This document shows positions 46,701 to 56,156 of a DNA stretch of 64,000 nt, one piece after another. Position numbers and translations under genes: made by a program. The stretch is from Paraglaciecola psychrophila 170 (GTDB taxonomy: Bacteria > Pseudomonadota > Gammaproteobacteria > Enterobacterales > Alteromonadaceae): the NCBI RefSeq assembly GCF_000347635.1, contig NC_020514.1, positions 1,426,001-1,490,000 of the forward strand, read 5' to 3'. Below the pieces are notes generated by a model. The model was not told where the DNA came from. It worked only from the letters and a program-made list of their open reading frames with translations, and ran no database searches. The stretch's first letter is position 1. The number at the start of each line of letters is the position of its first letter.

Positions 46701-46960
46701 GGTTAAATTTGTATTCGCCAAACCTGCTTTTAAGGCTTCTAAAACTGAAGAGTGATTATTAACTGCACTTAATTGAACACTGTCTTTTAATGATTCAGGG
46801 GCCACGATGACTAAGTTATATTGTTTAGACAACGTATCGATCGCTGATAATAAAGGCTGTTTTTTAAATTAATGTTTTCATTTGCCATGACACATTGACT
46901 GCTCAAGACTGCGAGCGTGATACTGGCAGCAAGTAGGCAAGGTTTAAATGCTGTACGCAT
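43720..46960 (-). pseudogene. FecA-like TonB-dependent receptor with N-terminal signalling domain, two frameshifts
   Basis: Starting at ATG 46960 (AGGA upstream), a signal peptide (MRTAFKPCLLAASITLAVL) leads into an STN signalling domain (ALLSAIDTLSKQYNLVIVA-like; about 46860-46640). The frame breaks at an A6 run read on the minus strand (46860-46865) and again at a second A6 run (46594-46599). The remaining 954 codons hold the plug (DGAELLRMLPQSGD, SVNLRSIGTGNTLMLVNGRR) and a 22-strand barrel ending RYVYTKLNYKF with terminal Phe. Adding one A at each site gives a continuous protein of about 1080 residues. The FecI and FecR genes upstream show that it is the receptor of a cell-surface signalling system. 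Ligand unknown. Confidence 0.85.
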
Positions 46961-47063
46961 GATGTGAGTCCTATTAAATATTTACCGAGATCAGCTCGGA
47001 TTCATAGGCATGACGAATCTCAAGGGCAAGTGTTTCAGTTAAAGTGAATAATTCAAAAAAGTG

Positions 47064-48035
47064 TCACAAACTTAGCCAGATTACGCCTTGAGGATCTTTG
47101 TTCCATTGGATTTTATGGCTGTAATTTAACGTATCTAACATTTGTTCTATTTGGTTGATGTTGAATGATGCTGTGATGGTGCGTGTTTTAAGCGAGGGAT
47201 GGGTAAAAAGTATTGGCTCAGGAAGGTAACGATTTAATGTTTTAACTACATCGTCCAAAGATGTAGCGATGAAATTAAATCGTTTTTGTTGCCAGTTAGC
47301 GAATTGGCTGAGGGAAATAGAGCTTATTTCACTGTTTTGACCATTATGTCCAATAATAACTCGTTGAGCTTTGACTAAATTTTTTATCTCTTGATTATGC
47401 TCAACTTTCACATGGCCTTCGGCTACCGTTAATATGGTCTGACTCTGGCTTAATTGCACATCAAAAATCGTTCCCAACACCATAATATCACTCCCCTGAA
47501 CACTTACCGTAAATGGTTTATTTGGATCTTTTGCCACGTGATATAACACTTCGCCCACAAGTTGTTGCACATTACGGCTTTTGTTGTTCAAAGTGACAGC
47601 CACCTTACTGCCTGCACCTAAGGTGATCTCGCTCCCATCGTCTAGCTTAAACGAACGTATTTCGGTCTTAGGTGCTTCATATACCTGGCTGGCAGGAGCC
47701 ACGTCAAAAAAGTGTGATTTGGGTAGAATTAAAAGTAAAAATGAGGCTGCAATAGCGGATGCCCAGATAGATAAACGTTTTATTGAGGTATAGCCAGTCT
47801 GAGGAACTTGCTGTTTAATCCGATAGGCCACGTACATTTCAGCTTCGTTGGTATGACGCGTTTGTCGCCATAACATTTCCATATCACGGTAGGTTTTTGT
47901 ATTTTTACTAGACGCCTGCAACCACCCTTTAAATGCCTGATAGTCTTGTGGCTGGACTTCCCCTGAATGCATCAACAACAGCCACTCCCTAGCTTGTGTT
48001 TGAGTAGCGTTTTTCATAGGAAAAAGCGTGTTCAT
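47064..48035 (-). CDS. FecR-family anti-sigma/transmembrane regulator
   Basis: A 323-residue single-pass protein. The cytoplasmic N-terminal domain (about residues 1-80; DYQAFKGWLQAS) fits the DUF4880 helical fold that binds the sigma factor. A membrane helix is at about residues 87-104 (IWASAIAASFLLLILP). A periplasmic FecR domain follows, with FKLDDGSEITLGAGSKV and LVGEVLYHVAKDPNKPF. The C-terminal region (RTITASFNINQIEQML) resembles the secretin/TonB N-terminal fold that contacts STN. ATG at 48035 overlaps the sigma stop by 4 bases (ATGA). Confidence 0.92.
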   Translation of the reverse strand: MNTLFPMKNATQTQAREWLLLMHSGEVQPQDYQAFKGWLQASSKNTKTYRDMEMLWRQTRHTNEAEMYVAYRIKQQVPQTGYTSIKRLSIWASAIAASFLLLILPKSHFFDVAPASQVYEAPKTEIRSFKLDDGSEITLGAGSKVAVTLNNKSRNVQQLVGEVLYHVAKDPNKPFTVSVQGSDIMVLGTIFDVQLSQSQTILTVAEGHVKVEHNQEIKNLVKAQRVIIGHNGQNSEISSISLSQFANWQQKRFNFIATSLDDVVKTLNRYLPEPILFTHPSLKTRTITASFNINQIEQMLDTLNYSHKIQWNKDPQGVIWLSL

Positions 48036-48592
48036 TGAAGTTTTCTCATTTTAGAAGGAACATTATATTCAGCTTGTTTATCTTCTTCATCGTTTAATAA
48101 TTCAGCGCTAATAGCAGCATATGCTTTTTCTATTGTTCGACTGATATCAGATAAAGAGTGCCCAGTTTGTTTGGCTATTGTTCGATAGCTTAAGCCCTCT
48201 ACACAACTTGCCATTAGGAAGCTTTTTTGTTTTGCTGGGAGTTTAGCCATGGCATCTTCTATTAGCGAGATACGTTCACTGTCAAGTGCATCGTGTCCTG
48301 CAGATTGTTCATCAAGGGCAGCAATATTGAACTCTTGAAATATTTCATCGATCATTTTTTCTTGTTTTTTTTCACGGCGGAAGGAATCAATAACAAGGTT
48401 CCTTGCGATGGTATAAATAAATGCTTTTGGATTTTCAATAGGGTCTTTAGACATCATTTCAGAATATTTGATGAAGGCTAATTGAGCGATGTCTTCAGGA
48501 TCAGGTGGACCATTACCGAAGCGTCGTCGAAGCTTGCCACAGAGTTCAGGCCAATAATGCTTATAAAATTTGCATAGGAATATTTGTGACAA
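48032..48592 (-). CDS. FecI-like ECF sigma factor
   Basis: A 186-residue ECF sigma factor that should direct transcription of the downstream receptor. Region 2 shows DPEDIAQLAFIKY and NPKAFIYTIARNLVIDSFRRE. Region 4 shows AKLPAKQKSFLMASCVEGLSYRTIAKQTGHSLSDIS (helix-turn-helix). The start is TTG at 48592, since an in-frame stop lies 12 bases upstream and no ATG is available. It is the first gene of the FecI-FecR-FecA unit. The IS982 element begins 170 bases upstream, which may have changed its promoter. Confidence 0.9.
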   Translation of the reverse strand: MSQIFLCKFYKHYWPELCGKLRRRFGNGPPDPEDIAQLAFIKYSEMMSKDPIENPKAFIYTIARNLVIDSFRREKKQEKMIDEIFQEFNIAALDEQSAGHDALDSERISLIEDAMAKLPAKQKSFLMASCVEGLSYRTIAKQTGHSLSDISRTIEKAYAAISAELLNDEEDKQAEYNVPSKMRKLQ

Positions 48593-48761
48593 AACTAATG
48601 ACTAAACTCTGACTTAATTTGAAATCACTGTAGAGTGTGATTATTACAGAATAATGATACTGAGCTTTTAGGGACAGTTGTGTCTGGTTTGTTGGATCAT
48701 TACCAAAATTAAAAAGTGATGCATCACCCTAATGTCTCCAAGCGAATACCACGGCTGTACC

Positions 48762-48781
48762 TAACCTGAGATCTGCTTAAG
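48762..48781. repeat. Left terminal inverted repeat of the IS982 element
   Basis: TAACCTGAGATCTGCTTAAG; pairs with the right end at 49745-49764. Confidence 0.7.
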
Positions 48782-49673
48782 CGATAATCATAGAGTTCAG
48801 CTCTACGTCAGTTAAATTAAGGTTTGGCTTATTTTCTTTTAAACAATTAGCGACCAATCCCGCGAGTAAATTCAGCATAAAGCCGTTCATACTCCGATGC
48901 CTTGAGTGTTCGATATAAGAAATATTCTTAAGTTGGTCGTTTATTGTTTCAATTATATAGCGCCTTGAAAGCATGGCTCTATCCCACAACGATGTAGCTT
49001 TTGCTTTCATATTTTTGCGAACGGTTGTGATGAGACTTACACCTTTGTCTAATAAATCCGCTTCCAAAGCTTTACTCAAATAGCCTTTGTCTCCATACAA
49101 TTTATCAGTCAAACCTTCTGCTAATTCACGTACGGGTTGGGTGTCATGTACATTGGCGGTTGTGACTTTCGCAGCAACAATTTCACCGTGATGATTGACG
49201 ACTAAGTGGAGCTTGAAGCCATAAAACCAACCCATAGTACCTTTACCTCGTTGAGCGATACCGTCGAAGGTTTTATGTCTAGGTATTCGGATGTTATGAC
49301 ACACCTTGATGCTTGAAGAGTCAATGAATTCATATCCTGATGGCTTTCCTTTAAGTGATGTGAAGTAGGCACATATGGGCACAATAACTCTAGGCATGAC
49401 CTCTATAAATTGTGTGTAACTCAATAAATTTGGAAACGCATTTTTGTACACAAGAGATACATACCCAAGAGAGTAGTTTTTGAAATCACGGTAATGTGAC
49501 ATATGAAAACTGACGACAATCGTCATGATTTCATATGTGGTCATTTGCCCTTCTCTTTGCCCTTCTTTTTGACGTTTTCGCGTACCGTCTTCAAGCAGTT
49601 GTTTACACCATTGAGGTATAAATACTTTGCAAAAATCATCGACATCACAAAACAACTCAACAAATTTACTCAT
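48777..49673 (-). CDS. IS982-family transposase
   Basis: A 298-residue DDE transposase. The visible acidic sites are EFIDSSSIKVC (about residue 113), YGDKGYLSKAL (about 195) and RYIIETINDQLKN (catalytic Glu, about 238), followed by EHSRHRSMNGF, all typical of IS982. The frame is intact from ATG 49673 to a stop inside the left inverted repeat. It could be active. No passenger gene is present. Confidence 0.93.
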   Translation of the reverse strand: MSKFVELFCDVDDFCKVFIPQWCKQLLEDGTRKRQKEGQREGQMTTYEIMTIVVSFHMSHYRDFKNYSLGYVSLVYKNAFPNLLSYTQFIEVMPRVIVPICAYFTSLKGKPSGYEFIDSSSIKVCHNIRIPRHKTFDGIAQRGKGTMGWFYGFKLHLVVNHHGEIVAAKVTTANVHDTQPVRELAEGLTDKLYGDKGYLSKALEADLLDKGVSLITTVRKNMKAKATSLWDRAMLSRRYIIETINDQLKNISYIEHSRHRSMNGFMLNLLAGLVANCLKENKPNLNLTDVELNSMIIA

Positions 49674-49744
49674 GCCTGTTCCTTTTTAGATTCATCTCTT
49701 TTAGTCGAAAGTTCGGATCTTGGAACAGGCATTTGGTTTAGTTT

Positions 49745-49764
49745 CTTAAACAGGATTCAGGTTA
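49745..49764. repeat. Right terminal inverted repeat of the IS982 element
   Basis: On the minus strand it reads TAACCTGAATCCTGTTTAAG; compare the left end at 48762-48781. Confidence 0.7.
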
Positions 49765-50244
49765 ACTAATATTATTTTTAGCGCACCAAACTCTGTAATG
49801 ATGGCCAATAGTGACAAAATTCCATTTGTTATAGCGCAATAGAGAAAGAGGATAGCAAAACAAACCATGTCTTAATCAGGCTCCTTAATTAGAGTGGTTC
49901 CCTTAGTATTATATGTACCTGATTAGTAATAAAGCTGAGTTGTATATATTTCTGTGTTGGATAATTCATCTGTTGAGAAAAATCAAAAAAGAGTTCTGTT
50001 CAAGCAAATTCCGGTTTCTTGTTTTTAGTTGCAATCAAAATCTTATAGAAGAAGTTTTATGCACGAATTTACCCGAAGTGTTTATTCTTTTAACGTGTTT
50101 TTTCGCTAATTCATCTCTGTATTGTGATCAAATTTATGGCTTAGTCGGTAATCATAACGTGTTTAGTTTGCCTGATTAATTAATGGCATGTACTCCTAAC
50201 CATAAAATTGTTTCTTGAAATCGGTTTAAATTGTGGAGAAAAAA
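49765..50244. other. Non-coding stretch between IS982 and the fasciclin gene
   Basis: AT-rich. An open frame of 88 codons (49913-50179) has no ribosome site and a composition unlike its neighbours, so it is not called. A ribosome site for the fasciclin gene (GGAG at 50234) lies at the end. Confidence 0.4.
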
Positions 50245-50748
50245 ATGAAATTTTTTATTACGAAATTTGTATCAATAGCGGTGTTGTCGCTATCCATTCT
50301 TACGACTAGTGCATTTGCAATGCATCATAAGTCAGCGAATTTAGATATTGTAGAAACAGCTGCGAGTAACCCTGCATTCAGCACTTTAGTGGCTGCAGTA
50401 AAAGCAGCAGGATTAGTTGAAACTCTGCAAGGAGAAGGTCCTTTTACCGTGTTTGCACCCACTAATGCTGCTTTTGAAAAATTGCCAGCGGGTACGGTAG
50501 AAGATTTATTGAAGCCTGAAAACAAAGAAAAACTAGTCGCTATCCTGACTTATCATGTTGTGGCAGGTAATGTTATGGCAGCAGACGTAGTTAAATTAAC
50601 GAAAGCGACTACAGTGCAAGGTAGTGACATAATGATTGATACTTCAGACGGTGTGAAAGTCAATAATGCGACTGTTACGCAAACGGATCTAAAAACTAAA
50701 AATGGCGTGATACACGTAATCGATACGGTGATTATGCCTAAAATGTAA
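50245..50748 (+). CDS. Secreted fasciclin-domain protein
   Basis: A 167-residue protein with a signal peptide (about residues 1-25, ending AFA). A single fasciclin (FAS1) domain follows, with [34 protein letters not shown] (H1 box) and [14 protein letters not shown] (H2 box). Such proteins are periplasmic or secreted and mediate adhesion or bind small molecules; a specific role is not known. The start at 50245 uses GGAG upstream; a GTG at 50233 is in frame but poorer. Confidence 0.92.
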   Translation: MKFFITKFVSIAVLSLSILTTSAFAMHHKSANLDIVETAASNPAFSTLVAAVKAAGLVETLQGEGPFTVFAPTNAAFEKLPAGTVEDLLKPENKEKLVAILTYHVVAGNVMAADVVKLTKATTVQGSDIMIDTSDGVKVNNATVTQTDLKTKNGVIHVIDTVIMPKM

Positions 50749-50777
50749 TGTCCTTCAACGGTCATTGAAATAATAAA

Positions 50778-50799
50778 AAAGAGCAGTTAAATGCTCTTT
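50778..50799 (+). terminator. Weak terminator after the fasciclin gene
   Basis: AAAGAGCA, loop GTTAAA, TGCTCTTT. The stem is good but there is no T tract apart from its last bases. Confidence 0.45.
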
Positions 50800-50998
50800 G
50801 GTATTATTTAAAATAAAACATTTTTAATGTCTCGCGGATTTCAATTTATAGTGCAATTCATAAAGTCTTATCTAAAAACTGCATCTACGAAACAAAGTTT
50901 AGTGGCATTAAGTCGACGTAAGCCGATTGAGTTTTAACTGTTTCAGAAATACTATAATCGTTGTTTAAGCTCATTTTTATATGTTCTTGATAACTCGA

Positions 50999-51799
50999 CT
51001 ACATTGCCATTTTCAATCTTATTTCGCCATCACCACTCGGCTGATAACTAATATGATCGTTGGCTGAGAAGTTAACTGCGTAAGAGTGGTGAGTGCGACA
51101 GAAACCTTTCTCGGCGAGTCTTTTACTCAAGTTTTCGAGGGTTGAGCTTAATGGGTAAATGCGACCACCACTTTCTAGGTTAACGTAGTTGTCTGCTGTT
51201 TACATACGTTCAATATTGTCCACTTTCACTAAAAATTCTCTGTCTAGCTTTTTTATCTAGTAGATGGTCAGGAACGTTGGAGGATGATTGTGGTTCAGAC
51301 TCGGCTTCTATAAGGTTGGCTTCGTCTTTAAGGCGGCCGGAGATGTATTGATATAACTGATAAAAAACTAAGAACAATCCATAACTCATGGCATCTTTGC
51401 GGTATTCGTAGATGAATTCGCGCAATATTGAGCCAAAATCGTAATTTCCACCGATTGTCCAATATACAACCTCTCTTAACACAACCATGATGCTGACGTG
51501 CAATACAGAAAACAGCAATGACGCAACCAAGTTTTTGCCTAGTTGGCTTTTTATATTAGACAGTTTGAGTGGTGAGCGTTGCCAGAACATTGCCAGTAAG
51601 GGTAATAACAATAATACGCTTATTGTGCTGGAATACTCCCAGATAAAAGGCTCTATCAGGGTAAACTCTGGGGCTCCATTACGCGTTGCTTACATCCAAT
51701 CAGATGTGGCATTAATGGTGCTGTTGATAAAGAAGTAGCTGGCTATCAATAAAAAAAGGTAACGGCCTTTTGTTGCTCAAAGCGTTTAAACCATGTCAA
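50999..51799 (-). pseudogene. Decayed LytTR-family membrane regulator gene
   Basis: On the minus strand, a TTG (51799) with AAGGAT upstream opens WFKRFEQQKAVT. The frame slips in an A7 (plus strand) run at 51751 and continues LFLLIASYFFINSTINATSDWM to a TAA at 51690. It goes on through several membrane helices (FIWEYSSTISVLLLLPLLAMF, HVSIMVVLREVVYW). It slips again at an A6 run (51249-51254, one extra A) and enters a LytTR DNA-binding domain (REFLVKVDNIERM), with TAA at 51200, then NYVNLESGGRIYPL and KGFCRTHHSYAVNF to the stop at 50999. Four lesions: two frameshifts and two stops. It would encode about 265 residues: membrane sensor plus LytTR. Dead beyond reasonable doubt. Confidence 0.85.
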
Positions 51800-52172
51800 T
51801 TTTTATCCTTGTTATCCGCAGCTTGCCATTATCACATCACTACTGCTCGTTTAGTCATTAAAAAGGATTTATTTAACTTTAAAGACAAATAGGACTTAAG
51901 TAATTGATCAAATACGTTATGACCCAGATGGGCAGTACTAGGTTATATAAAGGTTCACAGGAGCTAATTATTAAATTGTCTATGAGTGTGAAACAGTATT
52001 AAATTAGCTTTTTAGTGAGTGTGTTAAATGTAAACTCAATGTTGCCAGGTTGTACATACGTATTCACTTGGCAGTTTATTTCTACATGCTCTAGTGTTGG
52101 TCCTTGGGGAAGTTTAACCCTATTTAGTACTTAAAATACTTTAATCAGGACTCACAAAAGACGGGTGTAAAG
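51800..52172. other. Promoter region of the alpha-amylase gene
   Basis: 373 bases without a supported gene. AT-rich, with no operator that I recognise. Confidence 0.4.
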
Positions 52173-54167
52173 ATGATGAAAATAAATAAAACACTTCTGG
52201 CTGCTGTTCTTGGCAGCACATTACTCGGGCAGCCCATTGTTCAAGCTGAACCCACCACCTTCGTTCATTTGTTTGAGTGGAGCTGGCTGGACGTTGCTAC
52301 CGAATGCGAAACATTTTTAGGCCCAAAAGGTTTTGCGGCGGTTCAGGTATCGCCACCTAATGAACATATTACTACTAGCCAATGGTGGGCTAGATATCAA
52401 CCGGTTAGTTATATGCTGGAAAGTCGAGGCGGTAGCCGTGCTGAATTTATTGATATGGTGCAGCGATGTGATGCGGTAGGTGTCGATATCTATGTGGATG
52501 CCATTATTAATCATATGGCCGCGGGGTCTGGCACCGGAACTGCTGGTAATAGTTTCGGTAATAAGAGTTACTCGATTTATTCACCTCAAGATTTTCATAC
52601 TAGTTGTTCTATAGACAATTATAGTAACCGTTATCAAGTACAAAACTGCGAATTAGTAGGGCTAGCAGATTTAGATACTGATGCGACCTATGTTCAAGAT
52701 ACGATTGCGGCTTTTTTGAGTGACTTAACCAATATTGGAGTGAAAGGTTTTCGTTTAGACGCATCTAAGCATATGCCAACTGAAGATATTTCAACAATCC
52801 TCTCTAAAGTATCCGGTGCACCATTGATATTTCAAGAAGTCATTGATCAAGGAGGTGAGGCTATTTCTGCAGCAGAATATGCGAGTAATGGTTTAGTCAC
52901 CGAATTTAAATACAGTGTTGAAATTGGCAATACCTTTAGCAACGGCAACCTTGCATGGCTAAGTAATTTTGGCGAAGGATGGGGGTTTATGCCAAGTTAC
53001 CAAGCCGTTGTTTTTGTCGATAACCATGATAACCAGCGTGGCCATGGTGGTGGTGGCAATGTTATCACTTATGAAGATGGTCGTTTATACGATTTAGCTA
53101 ACGTATTTATGTTGGCGTACCCTTATGGCTATCCAAAACTCATGTCGAGTTATGATTACAAAGGCGATACTGACGTGGGTGGACCTTCGGTACCTGTTCA
53201 CAATAATGGTACGTTAGAATGTTTTGCGGATAAGTGGAAATGTGAACACCGTTATTCGTATATGTCAGGTGGCGTAGATTTTCGTAACAACACGACAAAT
53301 CATTTTGCGATTTCCGATTGGTGGGATAATGGTGCTAATCAGATTGCGTTTGGTCGCGGGTCACAAGGTTTTGTTGCTATAAACAAAGAAACCTTTGGTC
53401 TAAATTCAAACGTTGCTACCTCTATGGCACAAGGCCAATATTGTAACGTGTTAAAAGGCGAGCTAAGTAGCGATAAACTAAGCTGTTCGGGTGGTGTGAT
53501 CACGGTGCAACCTGATGGTTCAATTAATCTGGATGTGCCTGCTTTTGATGCCGTTGCTATTCATCACAATGCTAAGATTCAAGGTACCTCGACGCCAGAT
53601 GATATTCAGCGCACTGTGTTATTTATTCAAGCACAAACACAAGGAGGTCAAAACATGTTTGTACGTGGAGGTATAGACCACAACTATGCCGCATCCAATT
53701 TAGGTTTGAACTGCACGTCAAATAATTATGTTTGTGCGATGCCAATCAGCCATAACAACCTAAACAATACCACCACCTCCTCTTGGAAAATGAACGATAA
53801 CTTTCTTGATTGGTATGGAATAGAAGCGGGGCAAAGTACAGAAGCCGAGGGCACCGCACTCGATTGGACAACGGATATTTGGCCTGCAGCATACGGCCCA
53901 CTAAAAACCGTAGAAAATGATGGTTATGGTCAAGAGCCTCTTAACATTTGGGGGCCGCACCACTGGATGCTAGATGTAGAGATGGATTGTAGCAAAACCG
54001 TCAACGGTTGGTTTGAACTCAAAGCTTATATTAAAAATGGTCAAGGTTGGGAAGGTGATATCCAACAAAGCAATACTCCTTACAGCTCGAATAATCATTT
54101 TGCTCAATGTGGCAAAATCAATAAATTCGACTTTAATAACAGTAATGTGGAAATCAAAGATTTTTAA
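52173..54167 (+). CDS. Secreted alpha-amylase (GH13) with C-terminal extension
   Basis: A 664-residue secreted amylase. The signal peptide (about residues 1-25, ending VQA) is followed by a (beta/alpha)8 barrel. [10 protein letters not shown] (about residue 195) gives the catalytic nucleophile Asp, FQEVIDQGG (about 222) the acid/base Glu and [10 protein letters not shown] (about 285) the third Asp. The Arg in RLDAS and NHDNQRG fit a chloride-dependent enzyme like that of Pseudoalteromonas haloplanktis. About 190 residues after the barrel (from [12 protein letters not shown]) match the kind of C-terminal propeptide seen in those marine enzymes. Cleaves starch and glycogen outside the cell. No maltose operon is adjacent. 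The start is ATGATG (52173 or 52176). Confidence 0.94.
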   Translation: MMKINKTLLAAVLGSTLLGQPIVQAEPTTFVHLFEWSWLDVATECETFLGPKGFAAVQVSPPNEHITTSQWWARYQPVSYMLESRGGSRAEFIDMVQRCDAVGVDIYVDAIINHMAAGSGTGTAGNSFGNKSYSIYSPQDFHTSCSIDNYSNRYQVQNCELVGLADLDTDATYVQDTIAAFLSDLTNIGVKGFRLDASKHMPTEDISTILSKVSGAPLIFQEVIDQGGEAISAAEYASNGLVTEFKYSVEIGNTFSNGNLAWLSNFGEGWGFMPSYQAVVFVDNHDNQRGHGGGGNVITYEDGRLYDLANVFMLAYPYGYPKLMSSYDYKGDTDVGGPSVPVHNNGTLECFADKWKCEHRYSYMSGGVDFRNNTTNHFAISDWWDNGANQIAFGRGSQGFVAINKETFGLNSNVATSMAQGQYCNVLKGELSSDKLSCSGGVITVQPDGSINLDVPAFDAVAIHHNAKIQGTSTPDDIQRTVLFIQAQTQGGQNMFVRGGIDHNYAASNLGLNCTSNNYVCAMPISHNNLNNTTTSSWKMNDNFLDWYGIEAGQSTEAEGTALDWTTDIWPAAYGPLKTVENDGYGQEPLNIWGPHHWMLDVEMDCSKTVNGWFELKAYIKNGQGWEGDIQQSNTPYSSNNHFAQCGKINKFDFNNSNVEIKDF

Positions 54168-54189
54168 GTAATAAACAGTCTTTGCTACA

Positions 54190-54220
54190 TAAGCCCGCTA
54201 AATTGATGCGGGCTTTTTAT
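54190..54220 (+). terminator. Terminator after the amylase gene
   Basis: AAGCCCGC, loop TAAATTGAT, GCGGGCTT, then TTTTATT. It lies 24 bases after the amylase stop. Confidence 0.9.
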
Positions 54221-54309
54221 TGCAGCCAGCATCAGCTGAATATTGAATTGGATTAAAAGTCTAGGCACAATAAGGTAAACCTCAAATCGAAAAAAGCTTG
54301 GAATTGTTT

Positions 54310-55584
54310 ATGACCCGTTTTTCATTTATTCGTTACCTATTACCCTTGGCACTTATTTTATGCACTGGCCTACAAGCCGCGACTACTGTCATCAAAGCCG
54401 GCTATGTATTAGATGTTGACTCAGGAAAGTGGCAAAAGAACCAGCTGATTTTTATCGAAGGTGAACGTATTAGCAACATTCAGTCTGCTGGCACTGCTAT
54501 TCCTGATGACGCAACGGTTATCGATTTGAGTAAGCAATATATATTACCGGGCTTTATGGATATGCATACTCATCTGATGGGCTATCTAGACAATAATTTC
54601 TACGCTGGATTGTTTCAGTCACCGCACCGAGCGGTTATTGGCGGAGTCGTTAACGCGGAAAAAACCTTGATGGCAGGTTTTACTGCTGTCAGAGATGTAG
54701 GATCGCCTGATTACATGGATGTGGCGCTACGTAACTCCATTAATGCTGGTGAAGTACCAGGGCCAAGGATAGCCGCATCAGGACCCGCATTAGGTATAAC
54801 TGGCGGTCATTGTGACGATAATGCCCTCAACCATTCGTTTAAATCTAAAGCCGACGGGGTGGCTGATGGCCCATGGGCGGTGCGTGAAATGGTGCGCAAG
54901 AACGTTAAGTATGGCGTTGATTTGATTAAATTCTGCGCCACAGGTGGGGTGTTTTCTAAAGGCACAAAAGTAGGCATGCGCCAATACACTCTTGAAGAAA
55001 TGCAGGCCATTGTGGATGAAGCTCACACCCATGGCAAAATAGTTGCAGCTCACGCCCATGGTACTGAAGGCATTAAGTTTGCGATTCAAGCAGGTGTCGA
55101 TTCAATCGAACACGCCAGCTTTTTAGATAAAGAAACCATTACATTAGCCAAGAAAATGGGTACTACTTTTTCAATGGATATCTACAACACTGAATACACA
55201 TTGTCTAAAGGTGCAGAAAACGGTGTGCCTGAAGAGAACATTAACAAAGAGCGCCAAGTAGGCACTCGCCAGCGAGAAAGTTTTACTATGGCGGTGAAAG
55301 CAGGGGCAAAAATGGTCTTTGGCTCTGACGCTGCTATTTACCCGCATGGCGATAACGGCAAACAGTTCTCACGTATGGTTAAATTCGGTATGACACCGAT
55401 ACAAGCTATCCAAGCCGCAACTATCAACGCTGCGCAGCTACTCAAATGGCAAGATAATATCGGAAGTATTGAAAAGGGAAAGTATGCGGATATGGTAGCG
55501 GTAAGCAGCGACCCACTTAAAGATATTGCTGTGCTTGAATCCGTTGATTTTGTGATGAAGGGTGGGGTAGTTTATAAGCAGTGA
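54310..55584 (+). CDS. Secreted metal-dependent amidohydrolase
   Basis: A 424-residue amidohydrolase. The signal peptide covers about residues 1-23 (ending LQAA); the start at 54310 follows GGAA, while a TTG at 54298 is in frame but less likely. Metal ligands are visible: MDMHTHLMGY (HXH, about residue 85), LIKFCATGG (Lys, about 200), AAHAHGTEG (about 242), SIEHASFLD (about 265) and FGSDAAIYPHG (Asp, about 336). This matches the periplasmic Xaa-Pro dipeptidase/carboxypeptidase group (Sgx9260-like). It probably cleaves acyl-amino acids or dipeptides. Independent transcription is likely because of the terminator upstream. Confidence 0.88.
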   Translation: MTRFSFIRYLLPLALILCTGLQAATTVIKAGYVLDVDSGKWQKNQLIFIEGERISNIQSAGTAIPDDATVIDLSKQYILPGFMDMHTHLMGYLDNNFYAGLFQSPHRAVIGGVVNAEKTLMAGFTAVRDVGSPDYMDVALRNSINAGEVPGPRIAASGPALGITGGHCDDNALNHSFKSKADGVADGPWAVREMVRKNVKYGVDLIKFCATGGVFSKGTKVGMRQYTLEEMQAIVDEAHTHGKIVAAHAHGTEGIKFAIQAGVDSIEHASFLDKETITLAKKMGTTFSMDIYNTEYTLSKGAENGVPEENINKERQVGTRQRESFTMAVKAGAKMVFGSDAAIYPHGDNGKQFSRMVKFGMTPIQAIQAATINAAQLLKWQDNIGSIEKGKYADMVAVSSDPLKDIAVLESVDFVMKGGVVYKQ

Positions 55585-55794
55585 TTGGCTGAAACTGGCT
55601 AGTCTATAATAATTCGACATTGGTCATTTTTTGGTGAATATCCCAACATATTTTGATTCAGTAGGGCCTTTTGAGCCCTATTGAAACATATTCCTTGCGA
55701 GTAAAACGCGTGAGTCTGCTTGCATATAACCTATGGCATATCTTTCAGTGGCAAGGTGCATTGTATGTTGTGCTTCTATGTTTATATTCACATG

Positions 55795-56001
55795 TTATTT
55801 GCGTTTAATATAAATAACTAGCTTTACTATCCAATAGGCTAGTAACAAATTAATGCTCGCAACAACCAACACTCCCCAAAAGTTGGGTGCTACTTGCCAT
55901 TGTCCATCTGTTCCATTGACCCATTTCAGAACAGGTAGCATAGGTAGTGAAATAATATTCAAAGGCATCGCAAATCCAGCGATAAGGTTTTCAAGCCACA
56001 T
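55795..56001 (-). CDS. Small two-helix membrane protein
   Basis: A 68-residue open frame with two hydrophobic segments (about residues 7-24 and 43-64) and a basic end (YIKRK). The composition is protein-like (WLENLIAGFAMPLNII; VLVVASINLLLAYW). There is no ribosome site and the ATG lies against a strong hairpin, so expression is uncertain. Family not recognised. Confidence 0.45.
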   Translation of the reverse strand: MWLENLIAGFAMPLNIISLPMLPVLKWVNGTDGQWQVAPNFWGVLVVASINLLLAYWIVKLVIYIKRK

Positions 56002-56003
56002 TG

Positions 56004-56028
56004 AGAGCTTGAGATTTCAAGCTCTTTT
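56004..56028. terminator. Hairpin beside the small membrane protein gene
   Basis: AGAGCTTGA, loop GATT, TCAAGCTCT, then TTTT on the plus strand. No plus-strand gene ends just before it. On the minus strand it overlaps the leader of the 68-residue gene. Confidence 0.4.
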
Positions 56029-56156
56029 CAAAAAAGTATATTGCAACGCCCTGTGTTTATTGTGAGTCTAAATAATATAAATCAGCACGTTTTGCATTAT
56101 GTCTTCTTGGTGTTTGTGAACAGCTAAAAATCACTATCAAAGGTATTTATAAAGAT

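Larger units (their letters stand above)
48762..49764 (-). mobile_element. IS982-family insertion sequence
   Basis: An element of 1003 bp with imperfect 20-bp terminal inverted repeats (left 48762-48781, right 49745-49764; 15 of 20 bases match). It carries one transposase gene, whose stop codon lies inside the left repeat. Length fits IS982 members. No target duplication could be seen in the flanks, so it may be old or the ends may be one or two bases off. It sits just upstream of the fecI-like sigma gene. Confidence 0.82.

Noticed and set aside
48750..49775. Target-site duplication for the IS982 element
   Set aside because: The flanking bases on the two sides do not match over 6-9 positions.
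49913..50179. 88-codon open frame between IS982 and the fasciclin gene
   Set aside because: No ribosome site and residue composition unlike real proteins (many Cys and Phe in AT-rich DNA).
55658..55690. Hairpin after the amidohydrolase (CAGTAGGGC / GCCCTATTG)
   Set aside because: Good stem but no T tract, and 70 bases after the gene; not called as a terminator.
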